A stretch of 64,000 bases of DNA from Microglena sp. YARC (Eukaryota; Chlorophyta; Chlorophyceae; Chlamydomonadales; Chlamydomonadaceae). The number at the start of each line of letters is the position of its first letter. The stretch's first letter is position 1. A program made the translations under genes and the position numbers. This document shows, piece by piece, positions 56,101-64,000 of this stretch. The stretch lies in assembly GCA_022414725.1 (NCBI GenBank), contig CM039465.1, forward strand, positions 41,859,131 through 41,923,130, given 5' to 3'. Below the pieces are notes generated by a model. It did no database searches and had not been told where the DNA came from. It worked only from the letters and a program-made list of their open reading frames with translations.

Positions 56101-59100
56101 GGATTTACCCAACACACAAATGCAACGACTACCTCGGCGGGAGTCACACAGCAAGCTGTGGGGGATGGGGAGAAAGGCAGCCACAAAACCTGAGCTGTCT
56201 TTTCCCCACTCAGACCAGATGCAAAGCTTCTCCCCGATAAACAGCCAAGGAAGCATGAAGGCGGGTGGAGAAATGCGCATGGGTGGCCGGATGTCTCTGC
56301 CCTCTGTCATTCCGGAGAGTACTGGGAGCAACATTCAGGGCATGGGAGATGAGGACTTAGAGATGGGTGCTTTTCGTGACTTGGTGGATGAGGACTCAAA
56401 GATGAAAACTTATCAGGACATGTTGGAGGAGGACTGTGGGGGGAGTCCTCCTCCCTTTCCCAACAGTGGAACAGAGAAGCACTTCAGCGGCAGCAGTCCT
56501 GCACCGGATGTGGGACCAGAGATGCTGTGTTATGAAGTGCAGCTCATTCCTGTCACGGATCCCATCACCAACAACCAGGCAAGTGGTGAAGTATGCATGT
56601 AACTATGTATGCACGCATGTATGTGTGCACGTTTTTATGGAAGTATGTATGCACGTATGCATGCATGTAAGCATGGATGCTCGAATGTATGCTGTGTCAT
56701 GACGTGGACTGTAACATGCATACATTGCACGTATATAATCTCCTTCCTGAATGTCTGCCTGCAGACCATTCTGCTTCTCCAGCTGACACCTGACATTATA
56801 TGAACGGCATCAGACAACTAATTAAATTGCTTAATGGTCGAGTTCTATGTTCTGATCCTTATCTACAACATACATTGCACTATAAAGGAGATCCTGCTGA
56901 CTGTCTGCCTGCTGACTAAATCCTACTGTCTGCCTGCAGGCCATCCTGCGGCATTCTAAACCCTAACACCTACTGTCTGCCTGCTGACTAAATCCTACTG
57001 TCTGCCTGCTGACTAAACCCTACTGTCTGCCTGCTGACTAAACCCTACTGTCTGCCTGCTGACTAAACCCTACTGTCTGCCTGCTGACTAAACCCTACTG
57101 TCTGCCTGCTGACCGAACCCTACTGCCTGCCTGCTGACTAAATCCTACTGTCTGCCTGCTGACTAAACCCTACCGTCTGCCTGCTGACTAAACCCTACTG
57201 TCTGCCTGCTGACTAAACCCTACTGCCTACCTGCTGACTAAATCCTACTGTCTGCCTGCTGACTAAACCCTAAACCCTACTGTCTGCCTGCTGACTAAAC
57301 CCTACTGTCTGCCTGCTGACTAAACCCTACTGTCTGCCTGCTGACTAAATCCTACTGTCTGCCTGCTGACTAAACCCTACTGTCTGCCTGCTGACTAAAC
57401 CCTACTGTCTGCCTGCTGACTAAATCCTACTGTCTGCCTGCTGACTAAATCCTACTGTCTGCCTGCTGACTAAACCCTACTGTCTGCCTGCTGACTAAAT
57501 CCTACTGTCTGCCTGCTGACTAAACCCTAAACCCGACTGTCTGCCTGCTGACTAAATCCTACTGTCTGCCTGCAGGCTATCCTGCTGCATTATAAGCCCT
57601 AAACCCTACTGCCTGCCTGCAGGCCATCCTGCTGCATTCTAAACCCTAAACCCTACTGCCTGCCTGCAGGCCATCCTGCTGCTCCAGACCGACATCACTG
57701 AACGAGCGGATCTGGCGGCTCGCATTGCTGATTTGGCAGAAGCCCAAACCGACATGTTGGCTAGTGTAAGTTTTATATTATTTTTAGTCTTGTTGTCTTG
57801 GACTGAAACCCTGGACTGCCTAACCTTGCATATTCAAGATCATCTAGGTACAGTTATTCTTCCTTGGGCAACAGAGCCCATTAACCGTTGCAAGCAACTA
57901 GGTAACCCAAGCAACTAAAGTGGGTACTAGCTTCTCAGACCATTAATTCAAATTGTGATTTCTTTTTCTTTGTGCATGATGTTCGTACGTCCCCCATTGG
58001 CACGTTTGGAGTCCAGTAGGGCACCTGGCAAAATGTCATCATCATCATCATTTATTATAAATTGACTGCTCCTCTGCTCTAATGAGCCCAGAAGTAAGTA
58101 TCATCTTTTTATTCAACAATGGATGATCATCTCCAGGTGACCAGGAGGGGCATATTAAAACAAATCACTTGACAAGTTGGTCCCCAACGAGTTGTTAGCA
58201 TGGTGCATCCGACAGAAAACCTGAGGTGCCTGCTAGATATAAATCATTCAGATACAAAATATCATACAATGTCTGTATACTCTTTAGCAAAGGTGCACAA
58301 TCTATTTACGCCATTGTGAAAGTGGTTATATTATTTATATATAAATGATTTAGATATGAATCATGTCGATATAAATAACAAATCATAATATAATATAAAT
58401 AATAATAATAGCAATAATAATAATAATATAAATAATAAAAATTCATGTAGATATAATCATATAAATGATCATGCAATGAGCTGAAGTGTAAGCCTGTTGC
58501 GACCTTGCAGATGTTCCCACGCCACGTGCTTGAGCATATGGTTGGGGTGCAAGATTGTGAGACTCCCAACTTATCGGAGCTGGCAAGATCCCACGAAGAC
58601 GTCACAGTCATGTAAGTTGATTAGCACCTCTCATTACCTTTGCCAAGTAACCCAGTACATGTTTATCCGTTGTTATAGACACCGCTGTCTTTATTTTTTT
58701 ACGTATATTATTGCTGTGTTATAGACACTGCCGTCTTTACGTTTTTACGTATATTATTGCTGTGTTATAGACACTGCCGTCTTTACGTTTTTACGTATAT
58801 TATTGCTGTGTTATAGACACTGCCGTCTTAACGTTTTTACGTACATTATTGCTGTGTTATAGACACTGCCGTCTTAACGTTTTTACATATATTATTGCTG
58901 TGTTATAGACACTGCCGTCTTTACGTTTTTTTGTAGCTATTGGATTCACGGAACTGTCATCTCATCTCATTACAACTCAAATCAACTCAAATCAACAGGG
59001 TATCAAACCTATATTATTGCTGTGTCATTGCAAGATGGTGAGACTCCCAACCTGTCAGAGCTGGGGAGATCCCACAAGGACGTACTTCATACTTACTTCA

Positions 59101-62100
59101 ATTTGGACTGAAGTTCCGAGCATTTTGGGAGAATTGGGAAATCTGGCCTGAATAAGACGAGCAACCTGTCAACCTGTAAATCCAAAATCGTTCCGTAAAC
59201 AGCTGTACTGCCTCTCCTTACCTTGACCAAGTACGTTTCTGACCATTGTCGTGAGCGGCTGCCTGACTCCCAAACTATTGGAGCTTGAAAGATCTCACAA
59301 CAACATAAAATCCATGCAAGTGTAATGAGGAAGGGGAATACATGCATACACCTAAGTCACGTTTCACTGACTCAAGCACTGTTAGGTGGCTTGCGACGAA
59401 TGCTTAGCTCCACGCAAACTCTGTAGGGCTTAGTGGCACCTCCGGTGTAATGGCACCTCCGGTGCACCCGGTGTAACATGTAACCTTGAGGAGCCTGCGT
59501 TGCATTAGGTTTTTGTAGGTAAATAACATACATGCATTCATATGTGGAAGGAGATTTGCACAAATGACTGACAGATGCTGGCTACCCATAACAGGTTCAT
59601 CGATGTTGTCGGCTTCACAAGCATGTCTAACGAGGTTCCTTCTCAGAGCGTCATGGGTCCGTCATGGGCAGGATTTTATTGGAGGCCACATTATGTACAT
59701 CCTTGTTTTGGGGAGCTACGATAGAGCCTGTAGGGGTTGCCTTGGGGTGGGGTGGGGGTGGGAGGCTGCTAGTAGCACACCGAAGGCTAGTAGGAGACCA
59801 TGGTGCTACGTAGTGACGGGGGTACTACCGCTGCCTCCCCATTGCTTGAACTTGAAGTAGGCCACATGGCCACAGCCTCAAAGGCTGCTTGCTGTCTTCG
59901 GCAGTAGCAACAACGTTCAATATCTGATAGTGTGTGTGGGTGGGTGTGGGTGTGGGTGGGGGGGGGGGGGAGGTTTGACAGCTTGGCTGGATGAGGGAGT
60001 GGAGTGGTGAGGGCTTGTGGTGATGACTGGGATTGCTGGGATTGGGCTGGGGTGACCCAGAGTGGGCTGGGGTCGCTGATTGAGATGACTGACTGTGCTC
60101 TTTCCTCTTCTTCCCCGCAGCCTTCTTGAGCCAATTCTTTACCGTCCTGGACCGGCTCCTAGAGGACTTTGATGTATACAAGGTCGACACATGTGGTGAT
60201 TGCTACATCGTTGCTGGTGGCCTGATGGAGCGTAGCAGCGATGGGGAGTTGGTGCTAGCTGGTGATATAGATCCCAAGGAGGGGGCAAAGCAAGTCATGG
60301 AGTACATTTCGGTAAGAATGAGAGGGGTGGGGTGGGTCTTGCTGCATGGACACTAGCGGTGATGAGGTTAAGGGGGGGGGGGGGGGGGGGAGGAGTTGGT
60401 GCTGGCTGGTAATCTGGTTCCTAATGATGGGGTAGAGAAAGTCATGGTGCATAATGCGGTGATGATGTTGGTGCTGGCTGGTAATCTGGTTCCTAAATGA
60501 GGGGTAGAGAAACTCATGATGCATAATGCGGTGATGATGTTGGTGCTGGCTGGTAATCTGGTTCCTAAATGAGGGGTAGAGAAAGTCATGGTGCATATTG
60601 CGGTGATGATGTTGGTGCTGGCTGGTAATCTGGTTCCTAAATGAGGGGGCAGAGAAAGTCATGGTGCATGATGCGGTGATGATGAGAGGGTTGTGCTATT
60701 TTTGGCAAGAAATGAAAGATGTGAAGAATGAAGGAAGAAAGACAGGAATGAAGGGAGGCAGGGGAAGGGAAGGGGGAGAGAAGGGAGGAAGGAGAAGGGA
60801 AGGGGCGGAAGGAAGGATGTCCAGGCACTTAGTGTTGAAGTCTGTTCTAACTTTCTTCTTTCTCCTACACGTAGCCAAAAACAAAAACACCTACAATACG
60901 CATCACGCATCAAGGCTTGGGCACAGCCGCAGCCAGAGTTTTTTCCGTTTCTGAAAAGGGGTCTCCTGGTAGCGCACTGTCCCCCGAACCCGATGGGGCT
61001 ATGCGCTTCGCGTTCCGCCCTTTCTTATCCCCATCCTGGTAACAAGCTTGCGTCGCAACTTTTGCTGCATAACCGGACCTACGGAAAGCTGGAAAAAAAC
61101 AGTGGAGAAAAAAACGATCATAGCTTATTCCATATCCGCGACTTTTGGAAGTCTTGTCCAGTCAGCCCCTTTCAGTGATATACATTGGCCTAGTGGTAGA
61201 CCAAGTCACTCTGAGGATGAAGAGTCGGGGGTTCGATCCCCCCTTTGGTTGCTCTTGGCGTTGCAGGTCGTTGTCAACCGCAATGGTAGCTTGTCCAGTT
61301 GAGGTAGAAGACCGCTCCCTACCCGCGTACAACGGGCTCCCTTAACACCACGCCCCACCAGGCGTTATCATTACCTTTGTCATGTCAAAGCATACCTTAT
61401 ATGTATCCTCTCCCTCCTCCAGGCTGTGATCTTGGCCCTGAAGAACATACGTTATCCACACAATTTCAAGCCCGCCAGCTTCCGTGTTGGAGTGCATACA
61501 GGACCTTGTGTTACTGGAGTCATCGGAACAAAACTGCCCAAGTTTAGGTGAGTCATTGTGTGGTGGGGTGGCCTGCTACTTTGCTGCAGGTGGCCTGATG
61601 GAGCGTGGAGAGGGGGATGAGGGGATGAGGCTGGCTAGTGATCCAGGTCCAAAGGACAGGGAAAAGGAAGTCATGAATTTTGTTACGGCGGCGGTCTTGG
61701 TCTTGAAGAGTGTATGCTACCCACACACTGGCAAGGCAGCTACCTTCTGTGTGGGAGTGCACACAGGCTCTTGTGTTACAGGCATCGCAACTGCCCAAGT
61801 TTAGGGTTCAGGGTTTAGGGGAGATTTTTTTGATGAGCCGTTGGAGTGAACACAGGCTCTTGTGTTACTGGCCTCATCGGAACAAAACTGCCCAAGTTCA
61901 GGTGATTCGTTAAGTTGCGGGTGACCGGTTTTACAGGCGTCATCGGCACAAAACCGCCCACGTTTAGGCGAGTCGTTGTATGGCGTGGTGACCTGCTTCC
62001 TAATTATAAGAAACTAATAATCAGTTGTTTGACATCTCAAGTTGCCTCTGGCTCTTATTCAAGGTACTATTTGGAGCACTGGTGCTCCTAACACACCTTG

Positions 62101-63938
62101 GTCTTTTTGGAGTGCTTCGTTTGAGCCTTTTGTGGTTGTGCTTTGGGGGGTCAAAAAGGCTGCTAGCAGCACCACGACCAGTCCACCCTAAACCCTTCCA
62201 CAGCCTACGGGGCGACACAGTGAATACAAGTAGCATGCATGGAGTCAACGAGCAACGCTACGCGGGTATAGGGCTCAGCGCCAGGGGCATAAGTGCCAGG
62301 CCATTAACTCACTATGACTAATCGTGGACCCCGCGTGCGCGTGCGTTCCGCAGCGCTCGACGATTTGGCGAGTTCCCCGAGTGCAGGCAGCCAGCCCCAC
62401 TGTCCTTCCTGTCCCTTCTGTTCCTTCCCTCCCACTGTTGATCAACCTCTTATTCCCCTTCTCACCACTCCATGCCATGGGGAAAAACTCTGCATAATAG
62501 CACCATGGATTTTGGACCAAGCCGCCTGCCCTTGCATGCTCTTCACCACCTACCTTGACCTACACCCCCTCCACGGTGGTAAACTACCCAGCTGTCATTT
62601 TTGACCCTTCCCTCCCACTGTTGATCAACCTTTTCTTCCCCTTCTCACCACTCCATCTGCAGCCTCTGGGGTGACACGATGAACACAGCATCACGCATGG
62701 AGTCAACGAGCCAGCCCGGCCTCATTCAAATATCCAAGGCTACCTTCGTTCTCCTGGACCCATGTTTACAGTCCCAGTTTACCACTGTTAAAGGGGTGGA
62801 GGTCAAGGTAGGTGAATAAGAGGTTGATCAACAATGGGAGGGTCGGGAAGGGCAATGGGAGGTGAGGCAGAGGGAGGTGTAGGAAGGGGGAATAAGAGGT
62901 TGTTTGGCGATGGGAGGGAAGGGTCAGGAAGGACCGTGGGAGGGGAGGGGTAGGAAGGGGAAGAAGAGGTTGATCAACAATGAGAGGGGAGGGTTAAAAA
63001 TGACAGTTGGTTAGTTTACCACTGGGGAGGGGTGGAGGTCAAGGTAGGTGGTGAAGAGCATGCAAGGGCAGGCGGCTTGGTCCAAAATCCATGGTGCTGT
63101 TGTGCAGAAGTTTTCCCCATGGCTTGCTTGTCTGCTGGCTGGTTGTATGTCTATCTGGCTGGCCAGTATGCTGGATGGCTGACTTCCTTGTTTGCCTGCT
63201 TGCTTGCTTGCTTGCTTGCTTGCTCGTCCAGCTCTCTGCCTTTTTTTATTTGGGTCACTGGCCTGTACTGTACTCATCTGATCTGCTCCTCAAATCACAC
63301 TGCCTCCCTTGACCATGGCTAGCCAAACTTAATTCGCCCCTCATATAGCCCCTGCTGATAGACTAGAATCGTCTTGATTATTGGAGGTTGGGCAAGTCCC
63401 TTGGCCTAATTGGCAACCCCCTGGACCGCAACATACACGCACTACATTAACAATCATAAGTCCATCTTCAATCTGTCAAGCCGCGGGTACATATGGAGTC
63501 CAGTAGGGCACCAGGAAAATGCAATCATCACCGCCACCAACATCAGCATCGTCACCAATTGTCAGCAGCATCACCACCATCATCATCATCATTACATAAC
63601 AACTTGGCCCTTGTTTTGCTGCCCAGGGCAAAGGCATGATGGAGACCCATGTTCTGAGCATGGAGGATCTGATTGAAGGCCGCAGGGCATCCTTCTCGCT
63701 CTCAGGCACAGCCGACCTCAATGCAACCTCAAGCAGACTAAACCCCATGATGGCACTGCAGCGCAGTCAAAGCCTCTTACGTCAAGCGTGTAGATTGGGG
63801 ATGGCCACAACTGAAGCCACTGTCAGCAGGCGTGTGTGCAAGGATTTTTATGACTCCAAGGCCAAGGCTACAAAGAAAAGGCTGCTGGCCCAGCTTGTGA
63901 ACATGTTCAAGGCTCCTTCATCCTTCTCCTCAACGTGA
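53053..63938 (+). CDS. PAS-linked class III nucleotide (adenylyl/guanylyl) cyclase, ten exons
   Basis: The product should convert GTP or ATP to a cyclic nucleotide. Exons: 53053-53104, 53742-54180, 55528-56578, 57670-57765, 58511-58611, 59595-59656, 60121-60311, 61423-61547, 62663-62807, 63627-63938. All phases agree, giving 858 codons with the TGA stop. The N-terminal half is Ser/Pro-rich. A PAS C-terminal segment (YEVQLIPVTDP, then ILLLQTDITER) leads into a linker helix and MFPRHVLEHM. Catalytic landmarks follow in order: FIDVVGFTSMS (first metal Asp), YKVDTCGDCYIVAGG (second metal Asp), FRVGVHTGPCVTG, LWGDTMNTASRME (Asn and Arg of the active site), GKGMMETH. The base-selecting position after YKV is Asp, where guanylyl cyclases have Glu and adenylyl cyclases Lys, so the substrate is open. 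No membrane segment is seen in these exons. A start at ATG 53056 is possible, but the acceptor before 53053 suggests further 5' exons, perhaps 45.3-48.6 kb. Confidence 0.88.
53742..54180 (+). CDS. Cyclase exon 2
   Basis: Acceptor TGTACTGTAG, donor TTTCAAG/GTACGG; 439 bp, phase 1 in and phase 2 out. It starts AQILEDLTKSEEVLGSLLTD, a helical stretch, then a Ser/Arg/Pro-rich linker. The first ~60 bp occur twice more just upstream (53577-53635, 53668-53700). Confidence 0.75.
54426..55111. mobile_element. hAT-like non-autonomous element in cyclase intron 2
   Basis: 686 bp with 10-bp terminal inverted repeats TAGGGTTGGG / CCCAACCCTA and an 8-bp flanking duplication TACATAAC (54418-54425 and 55112-55119). 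Subterminal ATATAAACGTAT / ATACGTTTATA motifs repeat near both ends, as hAT transposases favour. No coding. One caution is that the flank itself is a TACATAACA repeat, so the duplication alone is weak evidence. Confidence 0.72.
55120..55527. repeat. ACATGCACATGCAT repeats and a decayed exon-3 start
   Basis: 55190-55290 is an ACATGCAC/ATGCATAC microsatellite. At about 55399-55480, TTTCTGTGTGTGCAG followed by CCCCACCATGTACTCC copies the acceptor and first ~70 bp of exon 3 (55528 on). The flank CATACATTCATGTAA is also doubled (55270, 55473). Confidence 0.75.
55528..56578 (+). CDS. Cyclase exon 3 (Ser/Pro-rich region and PAS end)
   Basis: 1051 bp, open throughout, phase 2 in and phase 0 out. It begins PIKYPSSPRGLLLLPLSQKV and ends YEVQLIPVTDPITNNQ, the late PAS strands. 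The donor is GC (CAG/GCAAGT), a known minor variant. An acidic EEDCGG stretch precedes the PAS part. The rest is probably disordered. Confidence 0.8.
56755..57669. repeat. 25-bp array built from the acceptor of cyclase exon 4
   Basis: TACTGTCTGCCTGCTGACTAAACCC is repeated about 25-28 times (56880-57600). Longer copies TGTCTGCCTGCAGGCCATCCTG... (about 56930, 57565, 57610) and a diverged CCTGCAGACCATTCTGCTTCTCCAG (56759 on) reproduce the real acceptor and exon start at 57670. Doubled CCCTAAACCCTA pieces occur inside. Confidence 0.9.
57670..57765 (+). CDS. Cyclase exon 4 (PAS end and linker helix)
   Basis: 96 bp, phase 0 to 0, encoding AILLLQTDITERADLA and then a helical RIADLAEAQTDMLAS that leads into the cyclase domain. 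Acceptor CCTGCAG, donor GTAAGT. Confidence 0.85.
58511..58611 (+). CDS. Cyclase exon 5 (domain entry motif)
   Basis: 101 bp, phase 0 in, phase 2 out: MFPRHVLEHMVG, then LSELARSHEDVTV. Acceptor CTTGCAG, donor GTAAGT. Two decayed copies of its 3' half follow in the intron. Confidence 0.9.
58670..58935. repeat. ~46-bp tandem repeat in cyclase intron 5
   Basis: TGTTATAGACACTGCCGTCT followed by TTACGTTTTTACGTATATTATTGC, about five to six units. Confidence 0.92.
59029..59300 (+). pseudogene. Decayed copies of cyclase exon 5
   Basis: 59029-59085 (GAGACTCCCAACCTGTCAGA, GATCCCACAAGGACGT) and about 59251-59295 (GACTCCCAAACTATTGGAGC, GATCTCACAACAAC) match the second half of exon 5 (58545-58605) with substitutions. 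They are not flanked by good splice sites. Confidence 0.8.
59595..59656 (+). CDS. Cyclase exon 6 (first metal-binding Asp)
   Basis: 62 bp: with the preceding AT it reads MFIDVVGFTSMSNEVPSQSV. Asp in FIDVVGFT is the first metal ligand of class III cyclases. Donor is GTCCGT, weak, chosen because phase 1 joins the next exon to give Ala-Phe-Leu. Confidence 0.87.
60121..60311 (+). CDS. Cyclase exon 7 (second metal Asp and base-selecting residue)
   Basis: 191 bp, FLSQFFTVLDRLLEDFD then YKVDTCGDCYIVAGGLMER. Acceptor CCCCGCAG, donor GTAAGA. Asp replaces the Glu/Lys usual at the purine-selecting position. Confidence 0.9.
60372..60690. repeat. ~64-bp tandem copies of the end of cyclase exon 7, with G19
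   Basis: After a G19 run (60372-60390), GTTGGTGCTGGCTGGTAATC is repeated four times, each with GGGGTAGAGAAAGTCATGGTGCAT or a close variant. The order and spacing match exon 7 at about 60247-60306 (GTTGGTGCTAGCTGGTGATA ... CAAGTCATGGAGTACAT). Confidence 0.87.
61165..61379 (+). mobile_element. tRNA-derived SINE, uninterrupted copy in cyclase intron 7
   Basis: Head with TGGCCTAGTGGTAGACC (A-box region) and GGGGGTTCGATCCCCC (B box/T arm), then the same body and ATTATC-type tail as 17119-17541 in reverse complement. An intact target duplication was not found. The anticodon-arm region does not give a normal 7-nt loop and a tRNA-like acceptor pairing is missing, so it is not a tRNA gene. Confidence 0.85.
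61423..61547 (+). CDS. Cyclase exon 8
   Basis: 125 bp: AVILALKNIRYPH then FRVGVHTGPCVTGVIGTK. Acceptor CCTCCAG, donor GTGAGT. Conserved glycine-rich turn of the catalytic domain. Confidence 0.9.
61560..61800 (+). pseudogene. Intron-less fused copy of cyclase exons 7 and 8
   Basis: The sequence encodes a diverged CYFAAGGLMER, runs through VMNF and passes directly into VLVLKSVCYPH and VGVHTGSCVTG. It therefore spans the exon 7/8 junction without the 1.1-kb intron 7. It ends IATAQV and a stop. Located inside intron 8, in the same orientation. Confidence 0.82.
61840..61995 (+). pseudogene. Two further decayed copies of the end of cyclase exon 8
   Basis: About 61843-61915 (GTGTTACTGGCCTCATCGGA, ACTGCCCAAGTTCAGGTGA) and 61930-61993 (CAGGCGTCATCGGCACAAAA, TTTAGGCGAGTCGTTGTATGG) repeat the exon end plus donor-side intron bases. 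Confidence 0.82.
62214..62263 (+). pseudogene. Decayed copy of the start of cyclase exon 9
   Basis: CAG followed by CCTACGGGGCGACACAGTGA and ATGGAGTCAACGAGC matches the start of exon 9 (62663 on) with a small deletion that destroys the NTASRM codons. Confidence 0.82.
62472..62640. repeat. Inverted repeat left of cyclase exon 9
   Basis: GCCATGGGGAAAAACTCTGC ... GGACCAAGCCGCCTGCCCTT ... ACCACCTACCTTGACCT is the reverse complement, with few changes, of about 62950-63122. It includes an inverted copy of the exon 9 end and donor. Confidence 0.85.
62663..62807 (+). CDS. Cyclase exon 9 (catalytic Asn/Arg)
   Basis: 145 bp: LWGDTMNTASRMES, then GLIQISKATFVLLD and FTTVKGVEVK. The Asn and Arg of TMNTASRM stabilise the transition state in class III cyclases. 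Acceptor CATCTGCAG, donor AAG/GTAGGT. Confidence 0.9.
62810..63125. repeat. Purine-rich repeats and right inverted repeat in cyclase intron 9
   Basis: GAGGTTGATCAACAATGGGAGG-type units repeat about three times. About 63009-63050 is a direct, decayed copy of the exon 9 end with donor (GGGGTGGAGGTCAAGGTAGG), followed by the inverted partner of 62472-62640. A (GCTT)n run lies near 63197-63225. Confidence 0.82.
63365..63435. repeat. Dispersed GGTTGGGCAAGTCCC repeat
   Basis: One of several ~65-bp copies of GGTTGGGCAAGTCCCTTTGGC-CTATTTGGC-TACCCCTGGACTGTAACATAC (hyphens only divide the motif). Others lie near 23140, 41808, 41905, 46235 (inverted), 51875 and 53340. Ends and family not known. Confidence 0.7.
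63627..63938 (+). CDS. Cyclase exon 10 (C-terminus)
   Basis: Acceptor TGCCCAG; 104 codons to TGA at 63936-63938. It begins GKGMMETHVLSMEDLIEGRR, the usual end of the catalytic domain, then a basic tail (KAKATKKRLLAQLVNMFK). Sequence after 63938 is the 3' flank, with no gene visible to the window end. Confidence 0.9.
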   Translation, partial: GKGMMETHVLSMEDLIEGRRASFSLSGTADLNATSSRLNPMMALQRSQSLLRQACRLGMATTEATVSRRVCKDFYDSKAKATKKRLLAQLVNMFKAPSSFSST

Positions 63939-64000
63939 AATGATCTACTCAGACTGGAGCAAGTCCATCCAGATATCCTCAGATAAACTCAGCACTGTTT

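Noticed and set aside
61189..61260. tRNA gene suggested by A- and B-box sequences and a T arm
   Set aside because: No acceptor stem, an abnormal anticodon loop, and the same sequence recurs with a conserved non-tRNA tail, so it is a SINE head.

Overview
This is a nuclear contig from a eukaryote, most likely a green alga. Genes have GT-AG introns that are much longer than their exons. There is an NOL6/Nrap-type ribosome-biogenesis gene and a PAS-linked class III nucleotide cyclase with the MFPRHVLEHM entry motif that I associate with chlorophyte cyclases. A Ty1/copia-type element, a tRNA-derived SINE, hAT-like and TA-inserting MITEs and TTTAGGG/CCCTAAA-like fragments are also present. The lineage below 'green alga' cannot be settled by reading. 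The window is gene-poor and dominated by simple and tandem repeats, and it holds one 1000-N placeholder gap, so some frameshifts may be consensus errors.

Layout. 1-2200: a repeat-bearing intron, then the terminal exon of an NOL6-like gene. 3397-8754: a complete but decayed non-autonomous copia-like element (TR-GAG type) on the minus strand, with 229-bp LTRs and a 5-bp target duplication. 8760-16600: C/G-rich and CA-rich satellite, then a 161-bp array that looks grown from an intron/exon boundary. 17110-17550: a SINE with its own target duplication, split by a hAT-like MITE. 17590-23436: several unrelated tandem arrays. 23437-24436: gap. 24437-38486: about 9.6 kb of GT-rich satellite in two blocks, each followed by a copy of the same 1.3-kb segment. 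38545-47790: a large imperfect palindrome whose arms each carry the same unidentified multi-exon gene. Exon lengths are conserved between arms, but intronic repeats and mutations differ. 48600-53050: tandem arrays. 53053-63938: a ten-exon PAS/class III cyclase gene whose splice phases all agree (858 codons including the stop).

The cyclase gene probably makes cGMP or cAMP. Its PAS segment would sense or dimerise, a short helix links it to the catalytic domain, and both metal aspartates and the Asn/Arg transition-state motif are present. The gene in the right palindrome arm ends its last visible exon with a splice donor in the phase needed by the first cyclase exon, so it may be the 5' half of the same large gene, now interrupted by a frameshift and a stop.

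The most striking signal is structural. Nearly every intron of the cyclase gene contains decayed copies of an adjacent exon edge with its splice site, and the 161-bp and roughly 210-bp arrays at 13.9-16.6 kb and 20.8-21.5 kb look like the same process taken further. One copy joins two exons with the intron missing.
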